64,000 nucleotides of DNA from Leptotrichia sp. HSP-536. Lineage in GTDB: Bacteria > Fusobacteriota > Fusobacteriia > Fusobacteriales > Leptotrichiaceae. Where the stretch lies: contig NZ_CP165647.1 of the NCBI RefSeq assembly GCF_041199985.1, positions 1,798,001-1,862,000 of the forward strand, read 5' to 3'. The notes beneath the pieces were generated by a model. The model saw nothing but the letters and a program-made list of their open reading frames with translations. It was not told the origin of the DNA and searched no databases. Positions within the stretch are counted from its first letter, which is position 1. Every line of letters begins with the position of its first letter. Of this stretch, positions 53,057 to 62,340 are shown one piece after another. The position numbers were made by a program, and so were the translations under genes.

Positions 53057-53160
53057 TATACTCAAACCTATTTAAATTAAACTACTAAAATTATATAAAT
53101 CTAGGATTTGATTAAAATAATCATAGCTTTTGAGTTCAATTTTAAAGCAATTTTACTATA
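53057..53160. mobile_element. IS630-type MITE
   Basis: 104 bp. Left end TATACTCAAACCTATTTAAA, right end (read inward) TATAGTAAAATTGCTTTAAA. Both resemble the IS630 end at 8663. The interior AATCATAGCTTTTGAGTT is shared with the other copies. A partial relic of the same family lies at about 53926-53966. Confidence 0.7.
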
Positions 53161-53195
53161 CAAAAATGATTTTCAATTTTTATTTCTTTCGCTCA

Positions 53196-53834
53196 CTATT
53201 TTTTCCCATTCCAATAAATCACAACCACATTCATCTCAAATTTTTCCTCAACCTTTACCATTTTTTTTGCCGAAAGTTCCAAAATTCTCTCATTTTCATA
53301 AGACAAATTTTCTCCAACAAAAATAATAGCCTCTTCCATGCCATTCTCAATAAGTATTTCCGCTATTTTTTGAGGTGTATTTTTGTTATCTGTTAAAAGC
53401 CCGATTTTCCCAAATTCAGGCAATTTTTCAACATAATCAACTTCTCGTCCGTGAACACTTGATATAAAAGCATCATTCCAATATTCAGAAACTCTTGCAA
53501 ACATATATTGAATCGAAGAAATTCCAGGTATTACGTTAAGTTCCTTTGCTTCAAAATGCTTTCTCATAAATGTTAACATACTATAAAAACCTGTATCACC
53601 AGACAAGATTAATGATATTTTTTTATTTCGATTTTCTTCGATAAAATCCAAAACTCTTTGCAAATCAGCATTAATATAGCAATATTCCTTATTTTCTGCA
53701 TATTTTCCAAGACTTTCGATATGCCGTTTTCCACCGATTATTATATCTGATTTTTCAATTTCTTTTAGTACAACTGGCAAAGTATAGTCCAAATTTCCTG
53801 GTCCTAAACCAAGTACATTTATTTTATTTTTCAT
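53196..53834 (-). CDS. cbiE: Cobalt-precorrin-7 (C5)-methyltransferase CbiE-like
   Basis: 212 residues, tetrapyrrole methylase fold. INVLGLGPGNLDYTLPVVLK, DIIIGGKRHIESLGKY, ISLILSGDTGFYSM and IPGISSIQYMFARV are CbiE signatures. It methylates C5 in anaerobic cobalamin synthesis. It is alone: no other cbi gene and no cobalamin riboswitch were seen within the window. It may be a remnant pathway gene or part of a scattered one. Confidence 0.88.
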   Translation of the reverse strand: MKNKINVLGLGPGNLDYTLPVVLKEIEKSDIIIGGKRHIESLGKYAENKEYCYINADLQRVLDFIEENRNKKISLILSGDTGFYSMLTFMRKHFEAKELNVIPGISSIQYMFARVSEYWNDAFISSVHGREVDYVEKLPEFGKIGLLTDNKNTPQKIAEILIENGMEEAIIFVGENLSYENERILELSAKKMVKVEEKFEMNVVVIYWNGKK

Positions 53835-54064
53835 TTTTCTCCTAAATATATTTTATATTATTTTTTTATTTTTATGTATTTATTATACCCCAAATATGTG
53901 AAAAATTAAAGAAAAAATACAATGAAAATACTTTAAAGACAAACTCAAGAATTATGACTAAGCACAGAATACTGATACTATTTAATTTTATTGGTTCGAT
54001 ATTAAGGGAATTTGAACATAATTTAAAAAAAAAATCAGCATTTAAAATAATAATAGAAATATCT

Positions 54065-54095
54065 AAAAAAAACAGTGAAACTAAAATTCCACTGC
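54065..54095 (-). terminator. Terminator of the radical SAM/transporter operon
   Basis: On the minus strand CAGTG (54094-54090) pairs with CACTG (54077-54073), extended by inner A/T pairs, followed by TTTTTTTT. It lies 30 bp after the stop at 54126 and argues against the short hydrophobic ORF that spans it. Confidence 0.8.
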
Positions 54096-54125
54096 TTTTC
54101 GTTTTTTCTCTAAAAATTAAAACTA

Positions 54126-54830
54126 TCACTGCACATATACTCCAAAATCTTTATTATCAACCAAAATTTCAATATTCTGATTTTTATTCAATTCTGGATA
54201 AATTTCAGTCAAAAACCATTTTACAAGTTCCTCATCACGCTCCACTTTTGTATCGTTATTTACAAAGACACTAAGTGCAATTTCATCAAAGTATTCTTGA
54301 GCAAGTTCTATATCACGCAAGATCATTTCTTTTGTCTGTCCTTTTATACAAATCATAAAAAGTCCCATTTTATATTCTTTTTTTATTTTTTCTAAAACTT
54401 TATCATTTGTAACAAAGTTTTTTGTCAGAACTTTTGTTCTAAATTCATTATCAAAAGTTTCCATTCCAATAGCAAACCGCACTTCCTGCTCACTAAAATA
54501 TTTCCGAATTTCATCAAGCCTGTTTATATACCCAAAATATGCTTCAAAATACAATATTTTTATATTTTTTTCTTGACAGACTTCTTTAATTTTAGAAAGC
54601 GTAAAATCGTTCAGCTCAAAGACAGAACCAGAATTTATAACTTGCAAAGCTCCAGTTTCTCCAGTAATTTGATTAATTGCCTCTAAATTTGTTCTATTCA
54701 TTTCTTCTTCATCATCTGTATTGTCCAAAATATAATTACAAAATGCACATTTTCCGTATGCACAGCTGAATCCTTTTAAAAGCACTATTTCTCTAGGATT
54801 TTTTTCTTTTATTACACTATATCTTATCAT
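54126..54830 (-). CDS. Radical SAM protein, candidate queuine lyase (QueL-like)
   Basis: 234 residues, smaller than most radical SAM enzymes. The cluster motif is C-x4-C-x2-C (GFSCAYGKCAFCNYI), not the usual Cx3Cx2C. A later YFEAYFGYINRLDEIRKYFS and FAIGMETFDNEFR fit a partial TIM barrel. It lies 17 bp downstream of a YhhQ-type transporter and is co-transcribed with it. In some anaerobes queuine is salvaged by a transporter plus QueL, a radical SAM lyase releasing preQ1; the pairing here suggests that role, but I cannot confirm the family from memory alone. Confidence 0.72.
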   Translation of the reverse strand: MIRYSVIKEKNPREIVLLKGFSCAYGKCAFCNYILDNTDDEEEMNRTNLEAINQITGETGALQVINSGSVFELNDFTLSKIKEVCQEKNIKILYFEAYFGYINRLDEIRKYFSEQEVRFAIGMETFDNEFRTKVLTKNFVTNDKVLEKIKKEYKMGLFMICIKGQTKEMILRDIELAQEYFDEIALSVFVNNDTKVERDEELVKWFLTEIYPELNKNQNIEILVDNKDFGVYVQ

Positions 54831-54847
54831 TTATATTCCTTTTCTTA

Positions 54848-55567
54848 TTATTCTTCACTTACTCTGCCATTATTTTTCCAAATTGTTGCAATATACACGA
54901 ATGGTGTATCCAATAATGCAATTACTACTTTTAAGAAATAAGTTGAAAATATAATTACAATTATTTCTTTCATTGAATAAACACCTAAAAATGCCATAAA
55001 TGAAAATACTATATTGTCAAGTATTTGACTTAGCATCGTACTTGCATTATTTCTAATCCATATATCATTAAAACTTGGACGTAATTTTCTGATTGCCTGA
55101 TAAGACCAGATGTCAAATGCTTGTGAAGCTGCAAATCCAGTTACACTCGCTATTGCCAGTCTTGGCATAAATCCGAATACTTGACTCAAAGCTCCCTGCA
55201 TAGTATCAGACGGTGCCACGTGTATCTTCAGGACAATTTGCATAATAAATGTTGTGAACAGCATTGAAGCAAAACCAAGTGAAACGACTTTTCTAGCATA
55301 CTTTTTCCCTTCATTTTCTGAAAGTATATCTGAAGCCAGATAAATCCCACCAAATGCAATATTTCCCATCGTCGTATCCACACCAAACAAAGTCATCATT
55401 TTCCCAACCTGAATATTCGCAATAACTATTGAAAGCGGTACAATTGAAAGCAGTCCTGCCTTTCCCCAAAATCTATAAGCTAGTATTACCGCCGTAAAAT
55501 TCAGCAGCAAGTAACCCAGCCACATTAATTCATTTACTCCAAACTGAAAATTTCTAAAAAATTCCAA
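54848..55567 (-). CDS. Queuosine precursor transporter (YhhQ/VUT family)
   Basis: 239 residues with about six membrane helices. Family signatures include FGGIYLASDILSENEGKKYA, GFMPRLAIASVTGFAASQAF, DIWSYQAIRK and LSQILDNIVFSFMAFLGVY. YhhQ imports preQ0/preQ1 and related bases. AAGGAGG precedes ATG 55567. Leads the radical SAM gene. No preQ1 riboswitch was seen in the 155 bp upstream. Confidence 0.92.
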   Translation of the reverse strand: MEFFRNFQFGVNELMWLGYLLLNFTAVILAYRFWGKAGLLSIVPLSIVIANIQVGKMMTLFGVDTTMGNIAFGGIYLASDILSENEGKKYARKVVSLGFASMLFTTFIMQIVLKIHVAPSDTMQGALSQVFGFMPRLAIASVTGFAASQAFDIWSYQAIRKLRPSFNDIWIRNNASTMLSQILDNIVFSFMAFLGVYSMKEIIVIIFSTYFLKVVIALLDTPFVYIATIWKNNGRVSEE

Positions 55568-55627
55568 AATTTTTCCTCCTTATAATTTTTATTATTTATT
55601 AAATTTTTCCTTATTTTTTAGACAAAT

Positions 55628-55663
55628 AAAAAACACACACTATCCTTTTGAATAATATGTGTT
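55628..55663 (-). terminator. Terminator of the L,D-transpeptidase-like operon
   Basis: On the minus strand AAACACATAT pairs with ATAGTGTGTGTTT (bulged), followed by TTT. Located about 60-95 bp after the stop at 55723. Confidence 0.7.
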
Positions 55664-55722
55664 TCCAAAAGGTTTTTTTTAGAGATGGATTTTCCCAAAC
55701 ATCTGAATTAATTTTTAATTTA

Positions 55723-57504
55723 TTATTTAACTAGCATAACTGTAGGAACACTAGGTACTCTAAATCCTTCTGAATGTCCTGGACTCGAATTTCCTAACCA
55801 GTCATAGATAAATTTAATCTGGTCATCATAGTGTCTTATACATTTGTGCGATTCTGGATAAGTCCCAATTTTTTTAGCTGTTGCAGCTTTTCTCCGTTCT
55901 CTTGTATTTTTGGGTTCAAAAACTGACGGTATACCATGCATATAGCCTCCACCGCTAAACCTTACTGCATTTCTTGCATCTCCTACAACTGTCTTATTGT
56001 CTGAACCTGTATATTGCATTACAGGCTTAGAGTAAGCAATTAAGAAAGTTCCATATGGTGTAGCAAATGAATTTCCTGTATCTTTTCCAGTCGTTACAAA
56101 TGAAGATGTTACAACATTCCATCCGTCTCCTGATTTTTCAATAACCATTTCGTTCTGGCTAGCTCTGTCAACATAAATGAATCTAGTTACTTCTCCCGTT
56201 ATCCCAGTATTTTTTAAATATTTCTTGGCAGAAGGTTTTAAATAATAAATTCCATTATCATAGGCTTCTATTCTTACTTGTATATATTTATCTGTTTCTT
56301 TTTCCACAGTCATAATAGTTCTATCTGGAATATTTATATGATTTTTGAAACTTGTGTCAGTATATCCGTATTCACTCTGATTTGGTCGGTTTCCATATTT
56401 ATCATGGCTACCTGATTTTCCTCCACCGAGAGGTACATAATTATCCAAAACATATAATTTTTTATTTGAAGCGATTGATTCCTTTATAAACTTATTTGTT
56501 CTATTAACTTTTTCCATCATATCATTCCAGTCAAATTCTCTTTTTTCTACAGCTGATTTTGGAATATAGCCAAGCTGATTGTCAAAAAATACTTCATACC
56601 ACTCATCTGATTTATTTCCCGTATTTGTTTTAACGATTCCTGTAGTTTTGTATTTTTGTGAATAAGTAGCCGATTTTATGACTTTGGCATTAGAATTTGG
56701 TTCTTTCCTTATGCTTGTTGCAGTTTTTATGAATACAAATTCATCCATATCTCTTGGAGAATGTTTATCGTATCCAAAATTGAAAGTAAGGTTTTCTGGC
56801 CTTTTGCCAAAATACTGTTTGATATAAGAATATGAACTAGTTATATTTTGATTTTGAGCAGAATTATTTAAGTTATCATTATTTTTATTATCCAACACTG
56901 TATTTTGGGCTTTTACCATATTACTTTCTCTTAGACTATCTAATGCTTTATCGTTTTCCGTATTCCCTTCAGAATTGACTGTATTTTTTTTTTGCGAAAC
57001 AGTTTTTTTATCTGTTTCGTCAGTCTTGTTATTTATTGTTGCTGATGTTTCTTCAGGTTTATTTTCTACAGCCGGAGCTGGAATTTCTGCATTTGTATCT
57101 TGAGTTTCAATTGGCTGTTCTGTTACAGCTGATTGCGAGCTTCCATTTTTCTTTGGATATTCTGCTATAAATCCTTTAACAAAATTATCAAATTTTTCTT
57201 CAAAATCAGATTTAGTTATTGCTTTTTCCACTTGCTTTCCTTTTTCAAATTTAGCTTTTTCAGTAAATACATACGAAGTAAATTTTAAGTAAACGTTACT
57301 TCCAACTTCTGCATACTCCACATCTATTTTATCTTTAATTCCATCTCCATCCAAATCAGGCTCCAATGTAATTTGCTTCCATTCTGTATTTTTTTTCTGT
57401 GAAGATTTTTCTGAAGCAGAAAAACTGTTTACAGACATTATAGAAAGTACCGTCAACGCTGCAATAAAAAATTTTGATTTTTTTAATTTTGTTCTTTTTA
57501 TCAT
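55723..57504 (-). CDS. Exported L,D-transpeptidase-like (YkuD) protein, paralogue 2
   Basis: 593 residues from ATG 57504 (AAGGAG 9 nt upstream; an earlier ATG abuts the site). Signal peptide ends near NSFSASE. Then a calcium-loop-like DLDGDGIKDKIDV, a Ser/Thr/Asn-rich linker, an SH3b-like domain (FIKTATSIRKEPNSNAKVIK ... GYIPKSAVEK) and a C-terminal YkuD-like domain: TPYGTFLIAYSKPV, GGGYMHGIPS and ESHKCIRHYDDQ. The usual signature is SHGCIR; here Lys replaces Gly. Likely forms or edits 3-3 cross-links or attaches proteins to peptidoglycan. Second of two genes. Confidence 0.87.
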   Translation of the reverse strand: MIKRTKLKKSKFFIAALTVLSIMSVNSFSASEKSSQKKNTEWKQITLEPDLDGDGIKDKIDVEYAEVGSNVYLKFTSYVFTEKAKFEKGKQVEKAITKSDFEEKFDNFVKGFIAEYPKKNGSSQSAVTEQPIETQDTNAEIPAPAVENKPEETSATINNKTDETDKKTVSQKKNTVNSEGNTENDKALDSLRESNMVKAQNTVLDNKNNDNLNNSAQNQNITSSYSYIKQYFGKRPENLTFNFGYDKHSPRDMDEFVFIKTATSIRKEPNSNAKVIKSATYSQKYKTTGIVKTNTGNKSDEWYEVFFDNQLGYIPKSAVEKREFDWNDMMEKVNRTNKFIKESIASNKKLYVLDNYVPLGGGKSGSHDKYGNRPNQSEYGYTDTSFKNHINIPDRTIMTVEKETDKYIQVRIEAYDNGIYYLKPSAKKYLKNTGITGEVTRFIYVDRASQNEMVIEKSGDGWNVVTSSFVTTGKDTGNSFATPYGTFLIAYSKPVMQYTGSDNKTVVGDARNAVRFSGGGYMHGIPSVFEPKNTRERRKAATAKKIGTYPESHKCIRHYDDQIKFIYDWLGNSSPGHSEGFRVPSVPTVMLVK

Positions 57505-57542
57505 ATAGTTCATCTCCTTACCTTAATTATTTTAAAGCTGGA

Positions 57543-59162
57543 TTATAAAACTAATGCTATTACAGGTTCTTCAGGTATTGTGTTATCTTTATCCTTAATT
57601 TTACTGTCTGCATTTACCCATCCAACGATAAATTCAATTTGATCATCAAAATGTCTTACACATTTATGAGAATCTTTGTATGTTCCAATTTTACTTGCAA
57701 TTCCCGTATTTAGTGTAGATCCTTTGAAGTTAAGTCCTACAGGAATTCCGTGCATATAACCTCCACCGCTGATTCTTACTGCATATCTGGCACTTCCTGC
57801 AATTGCCAGATCAGATCTTCCAGCAATTGTTCTGTCTCCTCCTCTTGCTCTTCTTGTAAAGGTCATATATGGTCTTGTAAATGCCACTTGAAATGCTCCG
57901 TGCGGTGTTTCATATGAACCGTATCCATCTTTTCCTGTGGTTACAAATGAATATGTTACAACATCATATTTCCCAGTTTTAGGATCTCTTTGGAAAATTG
58001 CTTCAGTCTGGCTACTTGGGTCAATTGCTATAAATTTATTTACTTCACCTTTTATATTTTCTGCTTTTTGATAAGTACCTTCAACTTTATCGATGTAATA
58101 AGGTCCTCCATAAAATGGTGTTTCAATTTTTAGCATTTTATTTTCTTCGCCAATTACCCTGAATACAGTCTGGTCAGGAATATTTATTTTTTCTCCTTCC
58201 CGTTTTGAATTTGTATATCCAATAATGCTTTGATTATTTTTATTTCCAAATTTATCCTTTTCACTTGGTTTATCATGCGATAAAGGTTTATATTCTGTAA
58301 TAATATACAAATCTTTTCCAGAGCTTATTGTTTCAGTAATAAATCTATTTATAAGTTCCATTCTTTTAACCATCTTATCCCAATAGAACCCTCTTCTGCT
58401 AACATTGTCTTCACTTCCTGCGATAAATCCTCTAACAGGTGTAGAATTTTCTACAACTGTTTTACCATCTTTATCCTTTTTAACTTTTCTTGCCATGTTA
58501 GTATCGTTTCTTTTAGTAAATTCTGTATAATACCATTTTGTCTGAGAATTTGATACATCAGATACCATGTCAAATAATATTAACGGTTTTTCACTGAATC
58601 CTAGGCTGGCTACCGCATTTCCATTTGGAGCATCGAGCATAGCTGATGATTTTTTGATAAATAAAAAATTGTTCAAATCTTTTGGAGAATGATTGTCAAA
58701 TTTTACTTTATCAAATGAAATGTCAGTATTTCTGTTATCACCATAAATTGTAATATATCTAGTTTCATTTGGCTGAATGTTCTTAGAATATTCAGGATAA
58801 TATTCTTTTACTTTATCAAGCATATTTTGCATTGCCTGAATTTCCATAACGTTAAATTTCTTGTCAAAAGTTACTTGATAGGTTAAAACGTCCTTATCAC
58901 CTTGATTTGTATAAATGGAAACAACTGCATTAAGTAAATTGTCTACTGCGTTGTAATTTATAACAACTTTTTCATTTATTCCATCATTATTAAAATCATA
59001 GTCAAATACATCTTTTTCTTGACCTTCTACTGCAATACTTTCTGAATATTCTTTAGGCAGATCTATTCTTCCATTGCTAGCTGCATTTACATTAAATCCT
59101 ATAACTGCATTAATTAATGCCAATAACCCAATCTCTATTTTTTTCAAATTTCTTGTTTTCAT
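57543..59162 (-). CDS. Exported L,D-transpeptidase-like (YkuD) protein, paralogue 1
   Basis: 539 residues from ATG 59162 (AAGGAAAGGA upstream; an earlier in-frame start has no site). Signal peptide ends at NVNAAS. The domain order is as in the downstream paralogue: DFNNDGINEKVVIN, SH3b-like (FLFIKKSSAMLDAPNGNAVA), then a YkuD-like domain with TPHGAFQVAFTRPYM, GGGYMHGIPV and DSHKCVRHFDDQ. The same SHKC replacement of SHGC occurs, so it is inherited, not an error. Gap to the next gene is 38 bp, hence an operon of tandem duplicates. Confidence 0.87.
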   Translation of the reverse strand: MKTRNLKKIEIGLLALINAVIGFNVNAASNGRIDLPKEYSESIAVEGQEKDVFDYDFNNDGINEKVVINYNAVDNLLNAVVSIYTNQGDKDVLTYQVTFDKKFNVMEIQAMQNMLDKVKEYYPEYSKNIQPNETRYITIYGDNRNTDISFDKVKFDNHSPKDLNNFLFIKKSSAMLDAPNGNAVASLGFSEKPLILFDMVSDVSNSQTKWYYTEFTKRNDTNMARKVKKDKDGKTVVENSTPVRGFIAGSEDNVSRRGFYWDKMVKRMELINRFITETISSGKDLYIITEYKPLSHDKPSEKDKFGNKNNQSIIGYTNSKREGEKINIPDQTVFRVIGEENKMLKIETPFYGGPYYIDKVEGTYQKAENIKGEVNKFIAIDPSSQTEAIFQRDPKTGKYDVVTYSFVTTGKDGYGSYETPHGAFQVAFTRPYMTFTRRARGGDRTIAGRSDLAIAGSARYAVRISGGGYMHGIPVGLNFKGSTLNTGIASKIGTYKDSHKCVRHFDDQIEFIVGWVNADSKIKDKDNTIPEEPVIALVL

Positions 59163-59447
59163 TTTTCCTTTCCTTGTTTCAATTAAATTATTCAATTTTT
59201 TCGTCACAAATTCCCCTCCATCTTTACTTATTATTCTTTCTTTGAGATTTCTGCTTATGAATTAACAAGTTACTTACTTTTTTCATTTTTATTCATCCTT
59301 TTTTATTAAAGATTTATTTTTAGTAAAAAAAATTCAGTCTCCAATTTCCAACTTTAAAACAAAAATAGTAATCATTTCTACTTTAAAGTTGTCGGTATAT
59401 TATACCACAATACCCCTAAAAAAGTAAATTATAAATTAGTTTATTTT

Positions 59448-60674
59448 TCACTTATTCTTGCAAAATTTAGGAAATTCAATTTTTAACACTTCATAAAGCC
59501 TTTCCAGCATTTTTTCTAAATATTCTGTCGGAACTGCCAAATTCAGCCTCTCAAACCCATCTCCAGCCTTCCCAAACGTATACCCTTCACTAAAAAATAT
59601 TTTAGCCTTTTTATTCATAAATTCCTTCAATTCTTTGTTTTTAAGCCCCAATGACCGAAAATTCAGCCACTGCAAATAAGTTCCTTGAATTAACGGTGCC
59701 TTCAAATCTACAAATCTTTCTTCAAAAAATTTATTTACCAATTTCTGATTTTTATCAATTAACAGCAAAAATTCATCCAACCATTCTTCTGCTTCTGTAT
59801 AAGCCAGTTCACATGCCTTATATGATAATGTTGCAAAAACATGCATTGACATTTTTTCCATCTCAGCCTTAAATTTTTTACGTAGTTTCTCATTTTTGAT
59901 AATTATATTTGAGATTTCTGCTCCAGCTAGATTGAAACTCTTTGTAGGGGCAGTACACGTTATTGTAATTTCAGCAAGTTCCTCTGATAAAGTCTGAAAA
60001 ACCGTATGTTTATGCCCATCCATCACAATATCAAAATGAATCTCATCAGAAATCACAGTCAAATCATTCTCAACCGCAATTTTCCCAATCTTTTCCAAAT
60101 CTTCCTTGCTCCACACAATTCCAAGCGGATTATGAGGACTGCACAAAAGCAACACCTTATTATTTTCATCCTTTGCAAATTCCTCAAACTTCTCAAAATC
60201 AATAGAATACTTGGCTTCCCCATTCTCATTTTTACTCTCAACTAAACCGCAATCCACCAATTTTCTCTTATTTGAAGTAATCGCACTATAAAACGGATAA
60301 TAAACAGGCGTAAACGTAATTACCCCTTCATTCTCCTTCGCAAAAGCCTTAATCGCAACATATATAGCTGAAACCACGCCAGGAGTACACAAAATCCAGT
60401 CTTTTTCCACCTTAAAACCGTGCCTTCTCTCCATCCATCCTATAACAGCCTCATAATATTTCGGATAAGTTCCCGAATACCCCAGAACCGCCTCATCAAT
60501 ATACTTTTTTAACCCTTCCGTTATCTCAGGAGCAATCTTTAACTCCATATCCGCCACAGAAAATGGAACAATATCGTCTTCCAGCTCTGGAAGCACTTCA
60601 TACATCTGTTCCCATTTATACGAACCTTGCCCTTTTCTACTTAGGATTGTTTCAAAATCATATTTTTTTGACAT
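59448..60674 (-). CDS. patB: PatB/MalY-type PLP aminotransferase (cystathionine beta-lyase)
   Basis: 408 residues, fold-type I. VPFSVADMELKIAPEITEGL, FTPVYYPFYSAI, CSPHNPLGIVWSKEDL, ISDEIHFDIVMDGH and the PLP lysine in TAPTKSFNLAGAEISN identify the MalY/PatB subgroup, C-S lyases acting on cystathionine or cysteine. Such enzymes release H2S and pyruvate in oral anaerobes. ATG 60674 has AAAGG upstream. It is 16 bp downstream of the Sel1-repeat gene. Confidence 0.92.
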   Translation of the reverse strand: MSKKYDFETILSRKGQGSYKWEQMYEVLPELEDDIVPFSVADMELKIAPEITEGLKKYIDEAVLGYSGTYPKYYEAVIGWMERRHGFKVEKDWILCTPGVVSAIYVAIKAFAKENEGVITFTPVYYPFYSAITSNKRKLVDCGLVESKNENGEAKYSIDFEKFEEFAKDENNKVLLLCSPHNPLGIVWSKEDLEKIGKIAVENDLTVISDEIHFDIVMDGHKHTVFQTLSEELAEITITCTAPTKSFNLAGAEISNIIIKNEKLRKKFKAEMEKMSMHVFATLSYKACELAYTEAEEWLDEFLLLIDKNQKLVNKFFEERFVDLKAPLIQGTYLQWLNFRSLGLKNKELKEFMNKKAKIFFSEGYTFGKAGDGFERLNLAVPTEYLEKMLERLYEVLKIEFPKFCKNK

Positions 60675-60690
60675 TTTCTAACCTTTCTAT

Positions 60691-62298
60691 TTATTCAGCT
60701 TCTGCATCTTCATCAAAATTATTTTCTAAATACAGTAATCTGTTCATTGTTTCTGTTTCTAAATCACTTGCTGAATATTCTTTTAATATATCTGGATATT
60801 CTTTTAGCACGTGCAATACTTCTGAATAATATTGTTTTGCGACTTTAATATTTTTATTTTCCTCATAGTAGTTTCCAACATTAAATAATGCTAACGGATT
60901 TGATTTTTCTGCAGCTTTTAAATAAAATTTTATAGCTTCTTTCTCATTTCCTTCTTTACTATATATGTTAGCAAGATTATTCATAGCTGTTGTATGTCCT
61001 CTCTCGACTGCTTTCGCATACCATTTTTTAGAATCTTCCATTCTTCCTTGTTCAGATGCAAAAAGCCCTAACTCATACATTGCCACAACATGATCTTTTT
61101 CTGCAGCTTTTTTTAACCACATGTCGACTTCTTTTGTATATTCAACAGTTTCTGAATAGATTGATAAAGCATAATTATACATAAACTTACTATCGCCAAA
61201 CTCACATCCCTTTAAAATATATTCTTTATATTTTTCCTTATTTCCCTTCTTTTTATTTAATATTGCTAAATTATAATAACATTCGTTTATTCCGTATTCT
61301 TTAATTAATATTAATAGATACTTTTCGGCATTATTAAAATCTCCATTTGTTAAATAAATATTTGCTTGACTGTTATATACATTTATTAATTTTTCAATAG
61401 CACTTTCTTTAAGATGTGGGACTTTTTCGATTACTTCCTGAAAATATTTCTCAGCTTTTTCAAAATTTCCAATTTCATAATAAACATATCCTAAATTATA
61501 TTTTGCTTCTAAAAACCCTAACCTTTCAGATTCTAAATACCATTTCTCAGCCATTTTATAATCTTTTTTATGAAAATAAAGGTTTCCTAAGCTAAAAAAA
61601 TCTTCTCCTCTTTTAGTTTCATCTTTTTCAATTAACTCTCTAAACTTTTCTATATTTTCTGTTGTTTGATAAAGATTAAATAATTTGTCCTTTGAATCAG
61701 GACTTCCATTTTCCAAAGCCATTTTATAATATTTTTCAGAATTTTCAAAATCACCTTCAGCAAAATATGCATCACCTAAACAATTTGGAGCATACTTATC
61801 GTCTTTCTTATTTTTTAATATTGTAAAATTTATTTCTTTTACTTTGTCATAATTATCTTGAAACATGTAATAATTTGACATGTAGGCTAATACATCGTAA
61901 TCTTCCTTATCATCAAGCTTATTGTACCATTCCAGCATTTTCTCTTCATTATTCTGTTTTGCATAAAATATAGCTAAACTTTTCTGTGCTACTTTTTCTC
62001 CCTGATTTGCAGCCTTTAAACAATATTTTTCATATAGCTTTTCATCTTTGCCCATGTAAAAAGTAGATAACATCGTTGAAGCTGTTGGAACATAATCTTC
62101 TATTCGTTCAAAATACAATTTTGAAACTTCTGGATAAAATTCCCATGTATCCATTCCCAGCTGCATCATTTCATCAATTTGTTCTTTTGTTAAATTTTCT
62201 CCTGCCTTATTTATATGTTCTCTTGCAATCTTTAAATATTTTTCTTCTTCGTTATCCTTATTCCGAAATTTATCTATTATTTTTCCAAATATTCCCAA
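60691..62298 (-). CDS. Tetratricopeptide/Sel1-repeat protein
   Basis: 535 residues, almost entirely TPR and Sel1 units (GDAYFAEGDFENSEKYYKMA, AKYNLGYVYYEIGNFEKAEK, GLFASEQGRMEDSKKWYAKA, NNLANIYSKEGNEKEAIKFY). No signal peptide or membrane anchor, so a cytosolic scaffold. Partners unknown. Confidence 0.9.
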   Translation of the reverse strand: MGIFGKIIDKFRNKDNEEEKYLKIAREHINKAGENLTKEQIDEMMQLGMDTWEFYPEVSKLYFERIEDYVPTASTMLSTFYMGKDEKLYEKYCLKAANQGEKVAQKSLAIFYAKQNNEEKMLEWYNKLDDKEDYDVLAYMSNYYMFQDNYDKVKEINFTILKNKKDDKYAPNCLGDAYFAEGDFENSEKYYKMALENGSPDSKDKLFNLYQTTENIEKFRELIEKDETKRGEDFFSLGNLYFHKKDYKMAEKWYLESERLGFLEAKYNLGYVYYEIGNFEKAEKYFQEVIEKVPHLKESAIEKLINVYNSQANIYLTNGDFNNAEKYLLILIKEYGINECYYNLAILNKKKGNKEKYKEYILKGCEFGDSKFMYNYALSIYSETVEYTKEVDMWLKKAAEKDHVVAMYELGLFASEQGRMEDSKKWYAKAVERGHTTAMNNLANIYSKEGNEKEAIKFYLKAAEKSNPLALFNVGNYYEENKNIKVAKQYYSEVLHVLKEYPDILKEYSASDLETETMNRLLYLENNFDEDAEAE

Positions 62299-62340
62299 TT
62301 ATTTCACCATCCAGTTCTTGCACTATACAAGTACAATTTC

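Noticed and set aside
53872..54129. Hydrophobic 85-residue minus-strand ORF overlapping the radical SAM stop
   Set aside because: It runs straight through a strong intrinsic terminator (54065-54095) and has no ribosome binding site; composition is that of A/T-rich non-coding sequence.
55568..55722. preQ1 riboswitch before the queuosine-precursor transporter
   Set aside because: The only structure there is the terminator of the upstream gene; the preQ1-I core sequence is not visible.
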